Assembly: GCF_905404315.1 (NCBI RefSeq) | Contig: NC_066297.1 | Span: 992,001 to 1,056,000 of the forward strand | Source of the DNA: Leptidea sinapis | Taxonomy: Eukaryota; Arthropoda; Insecta; Lepidoptera; Pieridae | Direction of reading: 5' to 3' | Length of the DNA: 64,000 bases | Translations under genes and position numbers: made by a program | Shown: one piece after another, positions 10,358 to 20,079 of the stretch | Numbering within the stretch: position 1 is the stretch's first letter | How the letters are laid out: every line of letters begins with the position of its first letter | Notes under the pieces: model-generated | The model's input: only the letters and a program-made list of their open reading frames with translations | What the model was told of the DNA's origin: nothing | The model's database searches: none

Positions 10358-10625
10358 TTATTCAAATTCAAATATATTTATTCAAAATAGGATTTTACAT
10401 TACCTATTCAAAGTTAAAAACCACCCAATCCAAAAAGAATGCCTCAGACCTGAGAAAAATGGGCGGAATAAACTCGGCGGGCTTTTTTTATCAAAAAATA
10501 TATTAACAAAGTAATATTGTACAATTAAACTTATTATTTCATAGCCTGAGGCGGTCGCTCTATTCTGTGGAATCATTAAGAAAGTCACTTATGTTATACT
10601 AACCACACAAACGCTTTTTATGAGC
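10358..10625 (-). mobile_element. CR1-like LINE 3' end, 5'-truncated
   Basis: Reverse orientation: a tail of 'attcaaattcaaatatattt', then 'gaatgcctcagacctgagaa', the UTR, and the last codons of the RT C-terminus ('tagcctgaggcggtcgctc', 'cacacaaacgc'). Same tail as the copies at 16720, 41770, 48597 and 59480. Confidence 0.75.
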
Positions 10626-10639
10626 GACCTCGAGTCACT

Positions 10640-11085
10640 ATTACTGTCTATTTTTCTTTGAACTCTCCGACATTTGCTAGGCGTAATAATATTTGATAAA
10701 CTTCGATAATACAATTCTCTCAATAAATTATTGTCAATAGCGGACATTTTCCTGATGCATCTACTTCCCAGATCGTAAATAATAATTTATGTCTCATTAA
10801 GATGTAAAACACAGCACGCAATAAACATCCTTATCAATGCTATTAATAATGGACATTATTGATGCAAGATTTTTTTTTGTAATTGATTCAGTTGTTCGTC
10901 AAAAATTGTTATAATTTTAATTGAGTTACAAAGGTTATTCGTAATAATGTCTACAATTATTATATTTTAATGATTTGTACTGAATTCTTTGACATTTCAT
11001 TGTTAATATAATAAAGGTTCTGGTGTTATAGAAAATAGCGATTTAGCGATGGATTACTTTCTCTCCCGAAAGATAATAAGATATA
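10640..11085. other. No recognisable feature
   Basis: AT-rich unique-looking sequence without motif, repeat or credible frame. Confidence 0.4.
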
Positions 11086-11215
11086 ATAAATGATAATTTC
11101 ATTATTATAACACTAGAAATAAGGGATTTCTTGTATCTAATTCTAGTAGCCTTCATATGATACATAATAGCTTTGAGGGTCAATATATACATTTACAATA
11201 TATACTTTTATGACA
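11085..11215 (+). pseudogene. LINE family B C-terminal fragment
   Basis: 'cattattataacactagaaa' then 'taagggatttcttg' encodes, with drift, the NTRNKG-type segment of an RT C-terminus also found at 14760 and 45960. Only about 40 codons remain. Confidence 0.5.
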
Positions 11216-11444
11216 TTTATATGACACATAAAATGTTTGAACCCTACCATTGTGTTACCCTATCCGTCATGTATAAGGAAGTTATCTAAATTATCTTCAA
11301 GGAAACCTCCATTAGTGACATAATTCTGAAGCGACAACTATAAAGCAACAATAAATTGATAACCTATTCATATTTCAAAGCTAGCTGATAAAAGCAAAGA
11401 GTTATTACAATATAATATTAAATTTATTTTGTAATAAATCTTAA

Positions 11445-11805
11445 TTAATTGATCGCCGCTCTGCAAATGCGTTCTGAATACATCTTCTTTAATTTATGTT
11501 TGACAATTATTAAGTTGTTATACGCAATGCGGATATTAGCTGTAATTATTGTTGATAATATGTTATGTCTCTTAGCGACTTCCAAGGGCCGTAAGAATCC
11601 GATTTCTAAACTTATAATAATACTATCTGATGCCCTCGACATCGTCCGTGTAGATAAAGGGTTTTTGAAAATAATAAGCAGTTTGGAATTGACGATTGTC
11701 TCATGTCCTATTCCAGATCCGATTTTCGCTCCAGTTCCCAACATTCTACATGAATCTTATTTCGGGGAAGATTGCTATGGCAAACTAAACCTACTATTGG
11801 TATAG
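11445..11805. other. Unexplained segment open on both strands
   Basis: A 118-codon frame on plus and a 99-codon frame on minus overlap almost completely. I recognise no domain in either. In AT-rich DNA such frames arise by chance, and codon usage does not clearly favour one strand. A decayed repeat or an exon remains possible. Confidence 0.15.
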
Positions 11806-11819
11806 TTATAGCTCATCGA

Positions 11820-11999
11820 TGAGAGTTACAGTTTTTCACAAATCCCGCGGAAACCATTGATTATTCCGGAATAAAATGTAGCCTACGTCCTTTCCCAAGC
11901 TCTAGTCTGTCGCTGTATCAAAATTCATCAAAATCGGTTCTGTAGCTCCGGCGTAAAAGCGTAACAAACAAACTTACATTCACATTTATAATATTAGAC
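11820..11999 (-). mobile_element. Helitron-like element (tattataaatg family)
   Basis: On the minus strand it reads 'taatattataaatgtgaatg', then 'gaaccgattttgatgaattt', and 'tttattccggaataatcaat', 'gcgggatttgtgaaaaactg', the typical phrases of a common lepidopteran Helitron group. The 3' CTAG is not preserved. Confidence 0.55.
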
Positions 12000-12009
12000 C
12001 TAGCACACG

Positions 12010-12840
12010 AGGTTACTGACATGTGGGATGTTAATAAAACAATAATTTCACATAGTATTTTCTTTGACTAAGTCGACCGTTACACATTTTAATTAAACAC
12101 TTTTTAGAGGATTAAAACGCGTGTCAGATACTGAAGGTAGCTAATTTGGGAACAGAACGTATTGTACAGAAGTTTCTCAGTCTGTCGCCGTAACCACAGG
12201 CGGAATTTTTAACTAACTAACTAACTAAGGTCCTAGGAAGCTGTATGGAACACATACACACACACACATAACCTCTTATAACTTTTGAACGACTCGACCG
12301 ATTTCATCGTGGTTGGCGCCATTCGAAGGGGCTTAGCCAAACTTAGATTTTGAATAATTTTAACAGTATCAGTACCAAAAATAACAATTTAAATATATAG
12401 AAATATACAAAAATAATATTGGAATAGGATATTTTGTGTGTGTGTCTGTGTGTCTTTGTGTGTTTTGTCCTTTTTGAGGCACTACTTATTGAGATAAATA
12501 ACAATTGAATAAAAATCCTTAAAGAGTGAGCAACATTTGGCTAAGTTAAATAAACATCGTAGAAAACGACGTGCTAAGTCGTAAGTAATAACATTGTTAA
12601 TAATATTTTATTCTTTGGTCACGGATCTGATAAGAAATATTTGTTTATTTTCAACGGTTTTTTTTTTACTTTTTAACAACACGTTATCTTGTATTACAAA
12701 GGACTACTAGCAAAAGTAATCTTACACCTAATGTGAAGTGATGACCACAGAAGTGTTATCGGCCTTTTAAGCTTAGATCATTCATATGTCTAGATAGACT
12801 ATGACAGCTGTGAAAAGATCGAAAAAAATTGAATTAAGAA
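12010..12840. other. Unassigned, with (aact)n, (ac)n and (tg)n runs
   Basis: Simple repeats at about 12216-12232, 12252-12266 and 12435-12462 flank a Helitron-like phrase ('gaacgactcgaccgatttca'). Otherwise nothing recognised. Confidence 0.35.
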
Positions 12841-12844
12841 CTTA

Positions 12845-12955
12845 AGCCTCTATTTTGAGCATTTCACGCATACTAACACATAGTGTTAAACAAATTGAGA
12901 ATGTAAGACGTAGCTTGTCACGCACACTAAAGTATTAAATCTGGCCTGATTTTAT
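12845..12955 (-). repeat. Interspersed repeat Z
   Basis: Reverse-orientation copy with 'cctctattttgagcatttca' and 'gtaagacgtagcttgtcacg', ending 'ctggcctg'. Confidence 0.6.
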
Positions 12956-12990
12956 CTGTTGTCTAAAGGGTAAGAATACTGCCTGTGTGT

Positions 12991-13276
12991 TTTTTTTCAA
13001 GACGTTCAGCTGTTGGTATTTGATACGGACTGCCATTTCAATGCAGTGCCGCTCAAGATTATTGAAAAACCCAAAACTTCTGAGCGGCATTACAATTGCG
13101 CTCGTCACCTTGAGACAGAAGATGTCAAGTCTCATTTGCCCAATTTCACTAGCTACGGCGCCCTTCAGACTGAAACACAATAATGCTTACATATTACTGC
13201 TTCACGGCAGAAATAGGCGCCGTTGTGTGTATCCATAATCAAGCCGGCATCCGGTGCAAAGGAGCCTCCCACTGGT
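12991..13276 (-). mobile_element. SINE A copy
   Basis: Reverse orientation, complete 5' side ('ggagcctcccactggt'), with the tail end reduced to a T run. Bases 13300-13511 next to it are an unassigned, GC-richer stretch with a small palindrome (ccggacc...ggtccgg, 13488-13508). Confidence 0.8.
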
Positions 13277-13511
13277 AAACTAATACCACCAATAACAAAA
13301 TATCGTAAACATACGCTACAATTTCTATAAGATCTATGTTTCTTCTGTGGTGTCTCAAAGCGTTCGCCCTTAATAATACCCCAAAACACATGATCGGATT
13401 TGGTACGGCCGAACCATCGGACGCGGTGTGGTACCGGACCATATTCCATTGTATGTCGCATTGTCCATAACACAAAATGATTACCATCCGGACCGTCAGA
13501 TGGTCCGGTTT

Positions 13512-13837
13512 GTTAAGGCGAAGAGTAAGCAGAAAACACGCAAACATCGTGTTTTTAGACAAGTTTTGTGGTGAAAGTATAGTATTTCGAGCTATGAACA
13601 CTACTTAATCCTGTTACACATATCCTTAAGTCTTATTTGTAGGTTGCTAATGCTTGCTGTTGGTTATAGTTAACACTGTCGAGCCTTTTTGAACTACTAC
13701 ATTTCTTTGAAGCTAAACAAGTTTTTTGGCATGGCGTGACGCATTTTTTTTGGTACTTCTCTCAGAAAAGTTATTCTTATAGCTTGTACTTTTTTGTGTA
13801 GGTTCATTTCTTCAGATTAGTAGTGAATAACGAGGAT
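13512..13837. repeat. Repeat Y, copy 2
   Basis: Near-identical to 8976-9299 but in a different context: no P-type sequence flanks it. High identity suggests recent duplication or conversion. Bases 13840-14120 after it hold nothing recognisable. Confidence 0.75.
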
Positions 13838-14120
13838 TGTAAACATATAAACTGTTTTCCACGCAAGAATTATGAAAATATTGGCTTTGTTAAATAGACG
13901 GCGGGCCGGCAGCCGTGAACTCATATCGCTCAAGGTCGCTGGCATTTAGTGTCGCCTTAAGGCTTTAAGACTTCTACAGGCTATGAGGTCAATGGCCGCT
14001 ACACACGTGTCTCTTGCGTGCGTGATTGCATTAATCTGAATGCATCTAGAAAAACAATCATATTTTTGTTCTGTACGGTAAACTAAACTTCAACAACCTT
14101 ACAAATAAACTTGGAACAAA

Positions 14121-14433
14121 CTTTTTTTTATGACAATAAGGGACGAGACTAGCAGGACTTGCATCTGATGGTAATTTATACGCCCTGCCCATTACAATGT
14201 AGTGCCGCTCTGGATTCTTGAAAATCCCAAAATTTTAATTCTGAGCGGCACCACAATTGCGCTCGTCTCCTTGAGACATAAGATGGTAAGTCTCATTTTC
14301 CCAGTAATTTCACTAACTACGCCGCCCTTCAGACAGAAACACAGTAATGCTTATACATTACTGCTTTACGGCAGAAATAGGCGCCGTTGTGGTTCCCATA
14401 ATCTAGCGGGTATCCTGTGAGCCTCCCACTGGT
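14121..14433 (-). mobile_element. SINE A copy, nearly full length
   Basis: Reverse orientation from 'cttttttttatgacaataag' to 'gagcctcccactggt'. The central stem is present (tgccgctct...gagcggca). A short deletion removes 'gcaaag' near the 5' end. Confidence 0.85.
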
Positions 14434-14649
14434 ATTTGTAAGGCCGTAAGTGTTAACTGTATCATAAAATTTTACTTCAAATTAATGCAATTAATCTTAA
14501 GATTACGTCATTTAGTAACAGATAAACAAAATTTGTGTTCGTGCAATTTTTACAACAAACACTTACATAGCAATGTTACATTTAAATGTATTTTTGTTAA
14601 CATTGTCAATTATTATTAACGACTTTTACCACTTATATTTTGTTTACGT

Positions 14650-15290
14650 TTAACTATTGACTAGGGTTTGGTCATTATTTTATAGTTATTATATAAATAG
14701 CATTGTTGCTTGTTTTATTTCTGAAATAGGTTGTTTGGTTGGTGGTTTTGCTCTTAATAGTGATTTTCATTATTATAACACTAGAAATAAGGGATTGCTT
14801 GTAACTAATTCTAGTAGGCTTCATAAGATACATAATAGCTTTAAGGGTAAATGTATACACTTTTATTTTAAAGTCCCAGCCACTGTTCAGGCATTCTCAG
14901 ATCTGAGGCAGTCTCTTTAGAATGGGTAGGTTTTGACGTTCAATAAGTGATTTTAAATCCTATTTTGAATAAAAATATTTGAATTTGAATTTGAATTATC
15001 TATAAATAAATTTAAATGTTTTATAAAAAATTGGCTCTGTCGTAAATCCTATTACTCCACAGCTAAATATCTAAATGATCGGACAGCCTGGGACTAGATT
15101 GTGATTATTTTATAGCGATAGAAATGACTGTACAATACTGTATATTTTTTCCGCCTCTTCTCTCTCAGAGCGCCATTTGTTTCTGAAGAGGTAGTAGTAT
15201 CTAGTATATTAGAAATGACATAAAAAAGAATTCTAAAGGAATCAATTTTGAGAAAATAAATGCGTTTTTTTGCCTTTTTATGCCTAAACT
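14650..15290 (+). pseudogene. LINE family B: RT C-terminus and 3' UTR
   Basis: Bases 14760-14890 encode HYYNTRNKGLLVTNSSRLHK and GKCIHFYFKVPATVQ, a C-terminal segment homologous to that of the CR1-like copies (NTRN...GRCI.FY..IP..VQ). The UTR continues 'gatcggacagcctgggacta' to 'ttgcctttttatgcc', shared with 46060-46265 and 40970-41070. A CR1-like tail is inserted at 14896-14995. Confidence 0.65.
14896..14995 (+). mobile_element. Very short CR1-like tail nested in LINE B
   Basis: About 100 bases from 'ctcagatctgaggcagtctc' to 'atttgaatttgaatttgaat'. The host sequence 'gttcaggcatt|atctataaat' is uninterrupted at 46035-46050, which fixes the insertion site. Confidence 0.7.
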
Positions 15291-15359
15291 ATTTTCCGCC
15301 AGTGGATTGTCGGTCAAAATTCCAGTTTACTCGGAACAGATCACAATAATAATGTAGTT

Positions 15360-15953
15360 TAAGAAAACTAAACTAATGAACGGATTTTAATGGAGATTAC
15401 TTCATGGAGTGCAGTTTAGTCCAACTTGAGAGATAAGATAGTTTTTATTTCGATTTGGGCCCCATAAATATTTTTATTTCCTAAATTTGTTTCGTATGGA
15501 CATATTTTCTATGAGACAATTTATAGACGCACGGTTTGACAGTTCTGCTGTGAAACAATTTCATTATAACAACAGTAGACATATTTTATGAAATAATTCT
15601 TGATGTTATGAAATATTATTGACAAATTCATAACGAAACGATATTTTTGTCGGTGCCAGGCAAGGTAGGTTTGTAAGTACATACATAGTTATAGGTGAGA
15701 TGTGCTTGAGTCGCACGCGCGACGTGAGGAGGCGGGAGGCGAGACCGGGGCCGCGGCGGGAGGAGACCGATTCGAGAATAACAATAATCGTAACTAGAAT
15801 TAGATTATATTGTTTAAAAATACGCAATTATTTTTATACTTTTTAGTGCATAACATATCTATTGTTTATGAATAGTGTTTTTGAAGTCGGTTGTTATCTT
15901 TTTTAATTTTTTTTATTTATCATGTAAAGAAATACGTCTAACGGGTCGGCTAG
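15360..15953 (+). mobile_element. Helitron-like element with nested insertion
   Basis: Shares 'tttgacagttctgctgtgaa' and 'taattcttgatgttatgaaa' with 42580-42670 and 46300-46370 and ends 'acgggtcggctag' followed by T. Bases about 15640-15905 are a separate repeat also found at 21960-22265, so the element is split. Confidence 0.65.
15640..15905 (+). repeat. 'gaagtcggttg' repeat, copy 1
   Basis: Contains 'acatacatagttataggtga', 'gatgtgcttgagtcgc', a GC-rich middle, 'taatcgtaactagaattaga', and ends 'ttttgaagtcggttg'. Same organisation at 21960-22265; fragments of the end motif lie at 19085-19137 and 19985-20075. Confidence 0.6.
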
Positions 15954-15967
15954 TATTTTATATGATA

Positions 15968-16412
15968 CTAGTGGACCCAACAGACGTTGTCCTGTACACA
16001 TGTTTTAAATTTGGAAAATCGGTCCAGCCGTTAGGAGCAATTCACTAACATACACATGAGCAGGAGAATTATATTATATGGGCGGAATTGAGAATCTAAA
16101 CCAATCTCAAATTCACTGAAACAAACAAAAAATTCATCAAAATCAGTCCAGCCGTTTAGGAGGTAGTTTAATTGTGAATCTAAACCATTTTCGAATCCAC
16201 CTGAAGACACACCAATCTCAAATTCACTGGAACACACAAAAATATCATCAAAATCGGTCCAGCCGTTTAGGAGGTAGTTCAATTGTGAATCTAAACCATT
16301 CTCGAATCCACCTGAATACACACAGAAAGTTTCATTAGAATCGGTCCAGCCGTCTAGGAGGAGTTCAGTGACATACACACGCACACAAGAATTATATATA
16401 TAAAGATTTGGG
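15968..16412 (-). mobile_element. Helitron-like element with 111-bp internal tandem repeat
   Basis: Starts 'ctagtggacccaacagacg' and ends near a (ta)n run. From 16101 a 111-bp unit repeats about 2.4 times (starts 16101, 16212, about 16322), each holding 'tccagccgttt/ctagga'. A 117-codon frame over it is only the repeat read through. It faces the 15360-15953 element tail to tail. Confidence 0.65.
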
Positions 16413-16719
16413 AATTATTTTTTGGTTATACGTATGACAAGTAATTCATGTTCATTCATTCATTTATGTTTAGATGATTATTTCATGGAATTAATTTTAA
16501 GTTGTTGTGATGACGTGTTCAGCGTAATACTAAACAATAGTTTATTCGTGTGAAAATCGTCTAAACACGTTTATTTTGATAGTTAAAATAGTAATATGCT
16601 TAATTCAAGGTGATCAATTCGTAACTAGTTGAGACGAATGTTATGAGTCCAAAATTCATAGGTTTACTAATAGTAGTTAGTAGTAGTTCAGAATTTCGTC
16701 TCCTGCCTTTGAGTGCAAT

Positions 16720-16988
16720 CATCAGAGTTTTTGTGTGGTAAAGGTTACTATAACATAAATTACTTTCTTAATGATTCCACAGATTGGGAATGGAGTGACC
16801 GCCCTCAGGCTATTAAATAATAAGTTTAATTGTACAATTTTACTTTGTAAACTTATTTTTGATGAAAAAAAAGCCCACTGAGTTTATTGCGCCCATTCTT
16901 CTCAGGTCTGAGGCATTCTTTTTGGAATGGGTGGTAGATTTAAACTTTGACTTAACTTTTTTTTTAATATTTGAAATTTGAATTTGAA
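16720..16988 (+). mobile_element. CR1-like LINE 3' end
   Basis: Begins 'tttttgtgtggtaaaggtta' in the last codons of the RT (ending ...DWEWSDRPQAIK), then UTR ('gcgcccattcttctcaggtc') and a tail 'aatttgaatttgaaa'. Confidence 0.8.
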
Positions 16989-16994
16989 AGTCCA

Positions 16995-17300
16995 TATTTT
17001 GGGGGCCTACCAACACTACGTCTTCCGGTACATGGTCGCCATTCGAGGACATTACTACCCCAATGGCCATCTGTCCGTCGAGCAATGTGCCCTGTCTACT
17101 GCCACTTCTGTTTCCCAACCATCTCGACTATTTCGGTGACTTTGGTTTGATTTCCTCATTTTTAATTTGATCTCGCAGGGAAACTCGAAGCATACTCCTC
17201 TCCATTGCCTTCTGAGTGACCACGAGCTTTCTTATAAGGCCCATAGTTAGTAACCATGTCTGCGTTCCGTATGTCATCACTGATGACCCTATAGCCTGTT
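16995..17300 (-). pseudogene. RTE-like LINE C-terminal fragment
   Basis: On minus, broken frames give MRK-V-TQ-AMERSM, SLRDQIK and a DGQMAIGVVMSS segment, matching 49690-50025 at the DNA level ('ggggcctaccaacactacgt', 'gaccacgagctttcttataa'). Confidence 0.6.
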
Positions 17301-17309
17301 CCAATCTCG

Positions 17310-17695
17310 ATCACATTAAATTTTAAACAAACGCCTCGTAATCTGTCCAAACGTACAGAAGCAATGATGCCACAGTCAGAAAACTCCCCTTTTCGCAAAA
17401 TTATAAAAAGAATCAAAGGTTTTATAATTTAAAGAATGGATTTCTTCTTATTTCGTATGTAGTCAATATTTTTTTATTAACCTGGTGATCATGACAAGGC
17501 TAAATTAATGAAAATAATATACTGTCATCAATCCTTTTAACAAATTCTTATGGTAACCGAGCGCCTTGAAGTAGGTGAAAATCCCTTTCAAAGCTTTCGT
17601 TAATACATAAAGTGAAGCTAAAATAGAGTGTAATTATAGTAAAAGTAAGAAAGGCAATTTAATTTATTACACTGTCATTGGTGCTTGATAAGTGT
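17310..17695. other. No recognisable feature
   Basis: AT-rich unique-looking sequence. Confidence 0.4.
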
Positions 17696-17698
17696 GAA

Positions 17699-17885
17699 GC
17701 AGCCTAGCGAAACTCTCTAAGAAAAAAGAGATTCAGTCGATTGTATGAAATAGATTGACAGATGACGGCTATAATCTTGTCAAAAACGGTGATAGCCGAA
17801 ATCTACTACGTTTTAAGCAAGTTGTTCGCTTTCAACCTTAGCCGGATTATACTTCGTCACCAATCGCCATCCTCTAATTACGCAG
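17699..17885 (+). repeat. Interspersed repeat D, copy 2
   Basis: Pair of 499-690. Substitutions and small deletions break the open frame seen in the first copy. Downstream 17890-18450 contains a 72-codon minus-strand frame (18415-18197) with no recognised motif and nothing else. Confidence 0.6.
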
Positions 17886-18452
17886 TATTTACATTTGACG
17901 TAGTTTTTACACCCTCTTTGGTGTGCAGTTTTACTTCAATCCGACGTTTTATAGTGATTGAAATTCATATCCAAAGACAGGATAATTTTATTTTAATTAT
18001 TTAGTCTATACCTTTGCCTTTAAAATGAGACTAACATTAAGCCCCTACAAGACGTAGAACTTAAACAGCCGTTGTTTTACAAATTAAGGTGAATTTTGCT
18101 AAGACAAAAATCAAAGAAGTTGCAGACTGGTAGGGTTTTGGAATGGACCCCTGTATGGGGTATTTTCGTCGATGAAATAGTTTTTGGTTACTGCTCTTAA
18201 GTTTTATTACTACACGCTGGGACACATTGTATATTATACTCTCTACATTTTGTTAACTGTAAAGATTCATAGTAATATGTATCACATGTAGTTAAATCAA
18301 TCAAAAAAAGCATATTATTAAATGTAATTATATTCTTAGTAATGGGGCGTCCATATTCGTAGCTTGGGGTAAAAGACTCAGTTTTGTAATATACGCAGTC
18401 AAAAAGATTAGACAATAAACCGACACGACACAGAAACGACCGGACTAGTTAG

Positions 18453-18772
18453 ACCAGTGGGAAGCTCCTTTGCACAGGAAGCCGGCTAGATTATGGGTAC
18501 CACAACGGCGTCTATTTCTGCCGTGAAGCAGTAATGTGTAAACATTACTGTATTTTGGTCTGAAGGGCGCCGTAGCTAGTGAAATTACTGGGCAAATGTG
18601 ACCTAACATCTTATGTGTCAAGGGGACGAGCGCAATTGTAGTGCCCTCAGTACTCAGAATTTTTGAGTTTTTCAAGAATCGTGAGCGGCACTGCATTTTA
18701 ATGGGTAGGGCGTATCAATTGCCATCAGCTGAACGTCCTGCTCGTCTCGTCCCTTATTTTCATAAAATAAAA
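18453..18772 (+). mobile_element. SINE A copy, full length
   Basis: Runs from 'accagtgggaagctcctttg' to 'cgtcccttattttcataaaa'. Both hairpin regions are present: cagtaatg...cattactg and the gtgcc..ctca...tgagcggcac stem. The tail is short and A-rich. Confidence 0.9.
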
Positions 18773-18789
18773 TAATTTACTTTAGTTAT

Positions 18790-19350
18790 TTTCATGTCCT
18801 ATGATATTTTTTTATGGGGCAATGCAGCCGATATTAATACCATAATATTACTACAGTACAGGGCTAGTCGCACTATTTATAACTTATGTCATGGAATCAT
18901 TAAAATTGAACTTTTTTAAAATTTTAAGAATTTTAACATATTATTAACTGTTGCCCTTCAATATACTGTTCATAATCAAATCAACATATTATATACCTAC
19001 CAGAAAAAAATATAAACATGCTATGCAAAATACTCGGTTCGTAAGTCTTTTGCTGGTTGATGCATAAAATGCTAACCGGCTCCTATAAAATAATACCGAC
19101 GAATTGAGAACCTCCTCCTATATTGAAGTCGGTTAAAAATAAACAAAACACTTTGAGTGGTTCGAAATTTAATAGAAAAATATGTTTGTGAGGCAAACAT
19201 TACTATTACATAAATAACTTTATAATTTATACCACACCATGGGAATGGAGAAATCGCCCCAACCTTACTGAACGTACTTCTCATGTCTAGGTCACATCTT
19301 TTCAAATGGGTGGTACACTTTGAAGCTCATTTGATTTGAAAATATTATTT
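18790..19350 (+). pseudogene. CR1-like LINE C-terminus, old and interrupted
   Basis: 'ttatggggcaatgcagccga' encodes LWGNAADIN as in the 48597 copy, then decayed RT C-terminus to 19060. Bases about 19085-19137 are an inserted end of the 'gaagtcggttg' repeat. The 3' part resumes at 19200 (WEWR.., 'tgggtggtacactttgaag'). Confidence 0.55.
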
Positions 19351-19664
19351 TAAAAAAATTGAGTTTGCCGATATTGGCGTTCTTACCCCTTATATTATCT
19401 TCCTCACAACTCTTAGAACAAAACTAACATTTAAATATATTTCAAGAAAAAGTCGGGTAAGTAAATAAATATAAATATGAATGCTTCATGCTAAACGATA
19501 TTTTTTTGAAGTAGTTTAAACACAGACAAGTTGATATAAATATATTATTACCTTCTTACTTTTCATCAACTTTTCTGATAATTTTATCTCTATAATAAAA
19601 AAATATATATTTTCAATAAACCATTGAATTTTTTGTTTTATCACGTTATTATTTACACAAATGA

Positions 19665-19765
19665 AACTTTATGAACGATGCGGGACTCGCACTCGCGACC
19701 TCTGGCGTTCCGTGCTAGCGCTCTTTCCAACTGAGCCAACCGTTCGAGTGACATATCGTTGATAG
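19665..19765 (-). mobile_element. tRNA-like inverted element T, left arm only
   Basis: On minus: 'ggctcagttggaaagagcgc' (A-box-like) and 'gaggtcgcgagtgcgagtcc' (B-box-like). The spacing matches a tRNA, but the anticodon arm is not a clean cloverleaf, so this is a tRNA-derived repeat rather than a tRNA gene. Confidence 0.6.
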
Positions 19766-19984
19766 AAATTTTACTATTTTATGTACTTATTTGCTTCTTA
19801 CATAAGAATGTTATTTGCGCCTATAATTGAAGCAGCACTCAGCTTGTATTTTTGTCTATAATATATATTTTTTTGTATGTATTAGTGAACATTTTGTTAG
19901 TGCAATAAATAAATAAATAGATGAGTTGACCGCCTGATAATTGGGCTAGTATGATTGAATTAAACAATGTGTCTGTTAGTTAGT

Positions 19985-20075
19985 AACTAACCGACTTCAA
20001 AAAAGGAGGAGGTTCACAACTCGTCGGCATGTTTTTTTTTAAATAATTGCGTATATTTATACAATCTCATTAATT
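19985..20075 (+). repeat. 'aaccgacttc' repeat end
   Basis: 'aaccgacttcaaaaaaggag' then 'gaggttcacaactcgtcggc' is the end motif of a widespread lepidopteran repeat. It lies next to the 3' tail of the LINE at 20080 and opposite-facing to the copy at 21960. Confidence 0.5.
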
Positions 20076-20079
20076 AATA

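Noticed and set aside
12987..13238. Overlapping 80-100 codon frames in SINE copies (here and at 4160, 14202, 18445, 41256 and 45399)
   Set aside because: Recurrent because the SINE consensus is open in one frame on its minus strand; frameshifts differ between copies and no family resemblance exists.
13300..13601. Mariner-type transposase remnant on the minus strand (a FWGIIKGERFETP-like phrase)
   Set aside because: Only one short resemblance to the WG..K..VY.TP motif, no SPD block, no terminal repeats. Too weak to annotate.
16031..16384. 117-codon minus-strand frame with internal protein repeats
   Set aside because: It is only the 111-bp DNA tandem repeat (111 = 37 x 3) read through inside a Helitron; no independent sign of coding.
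19665..19765. A functional tRNA gene
   Set aside because: A and B boxes are present but acceptor-stem pairing and a clean anticodon loop are not. The same arm occurs in a repeat family.
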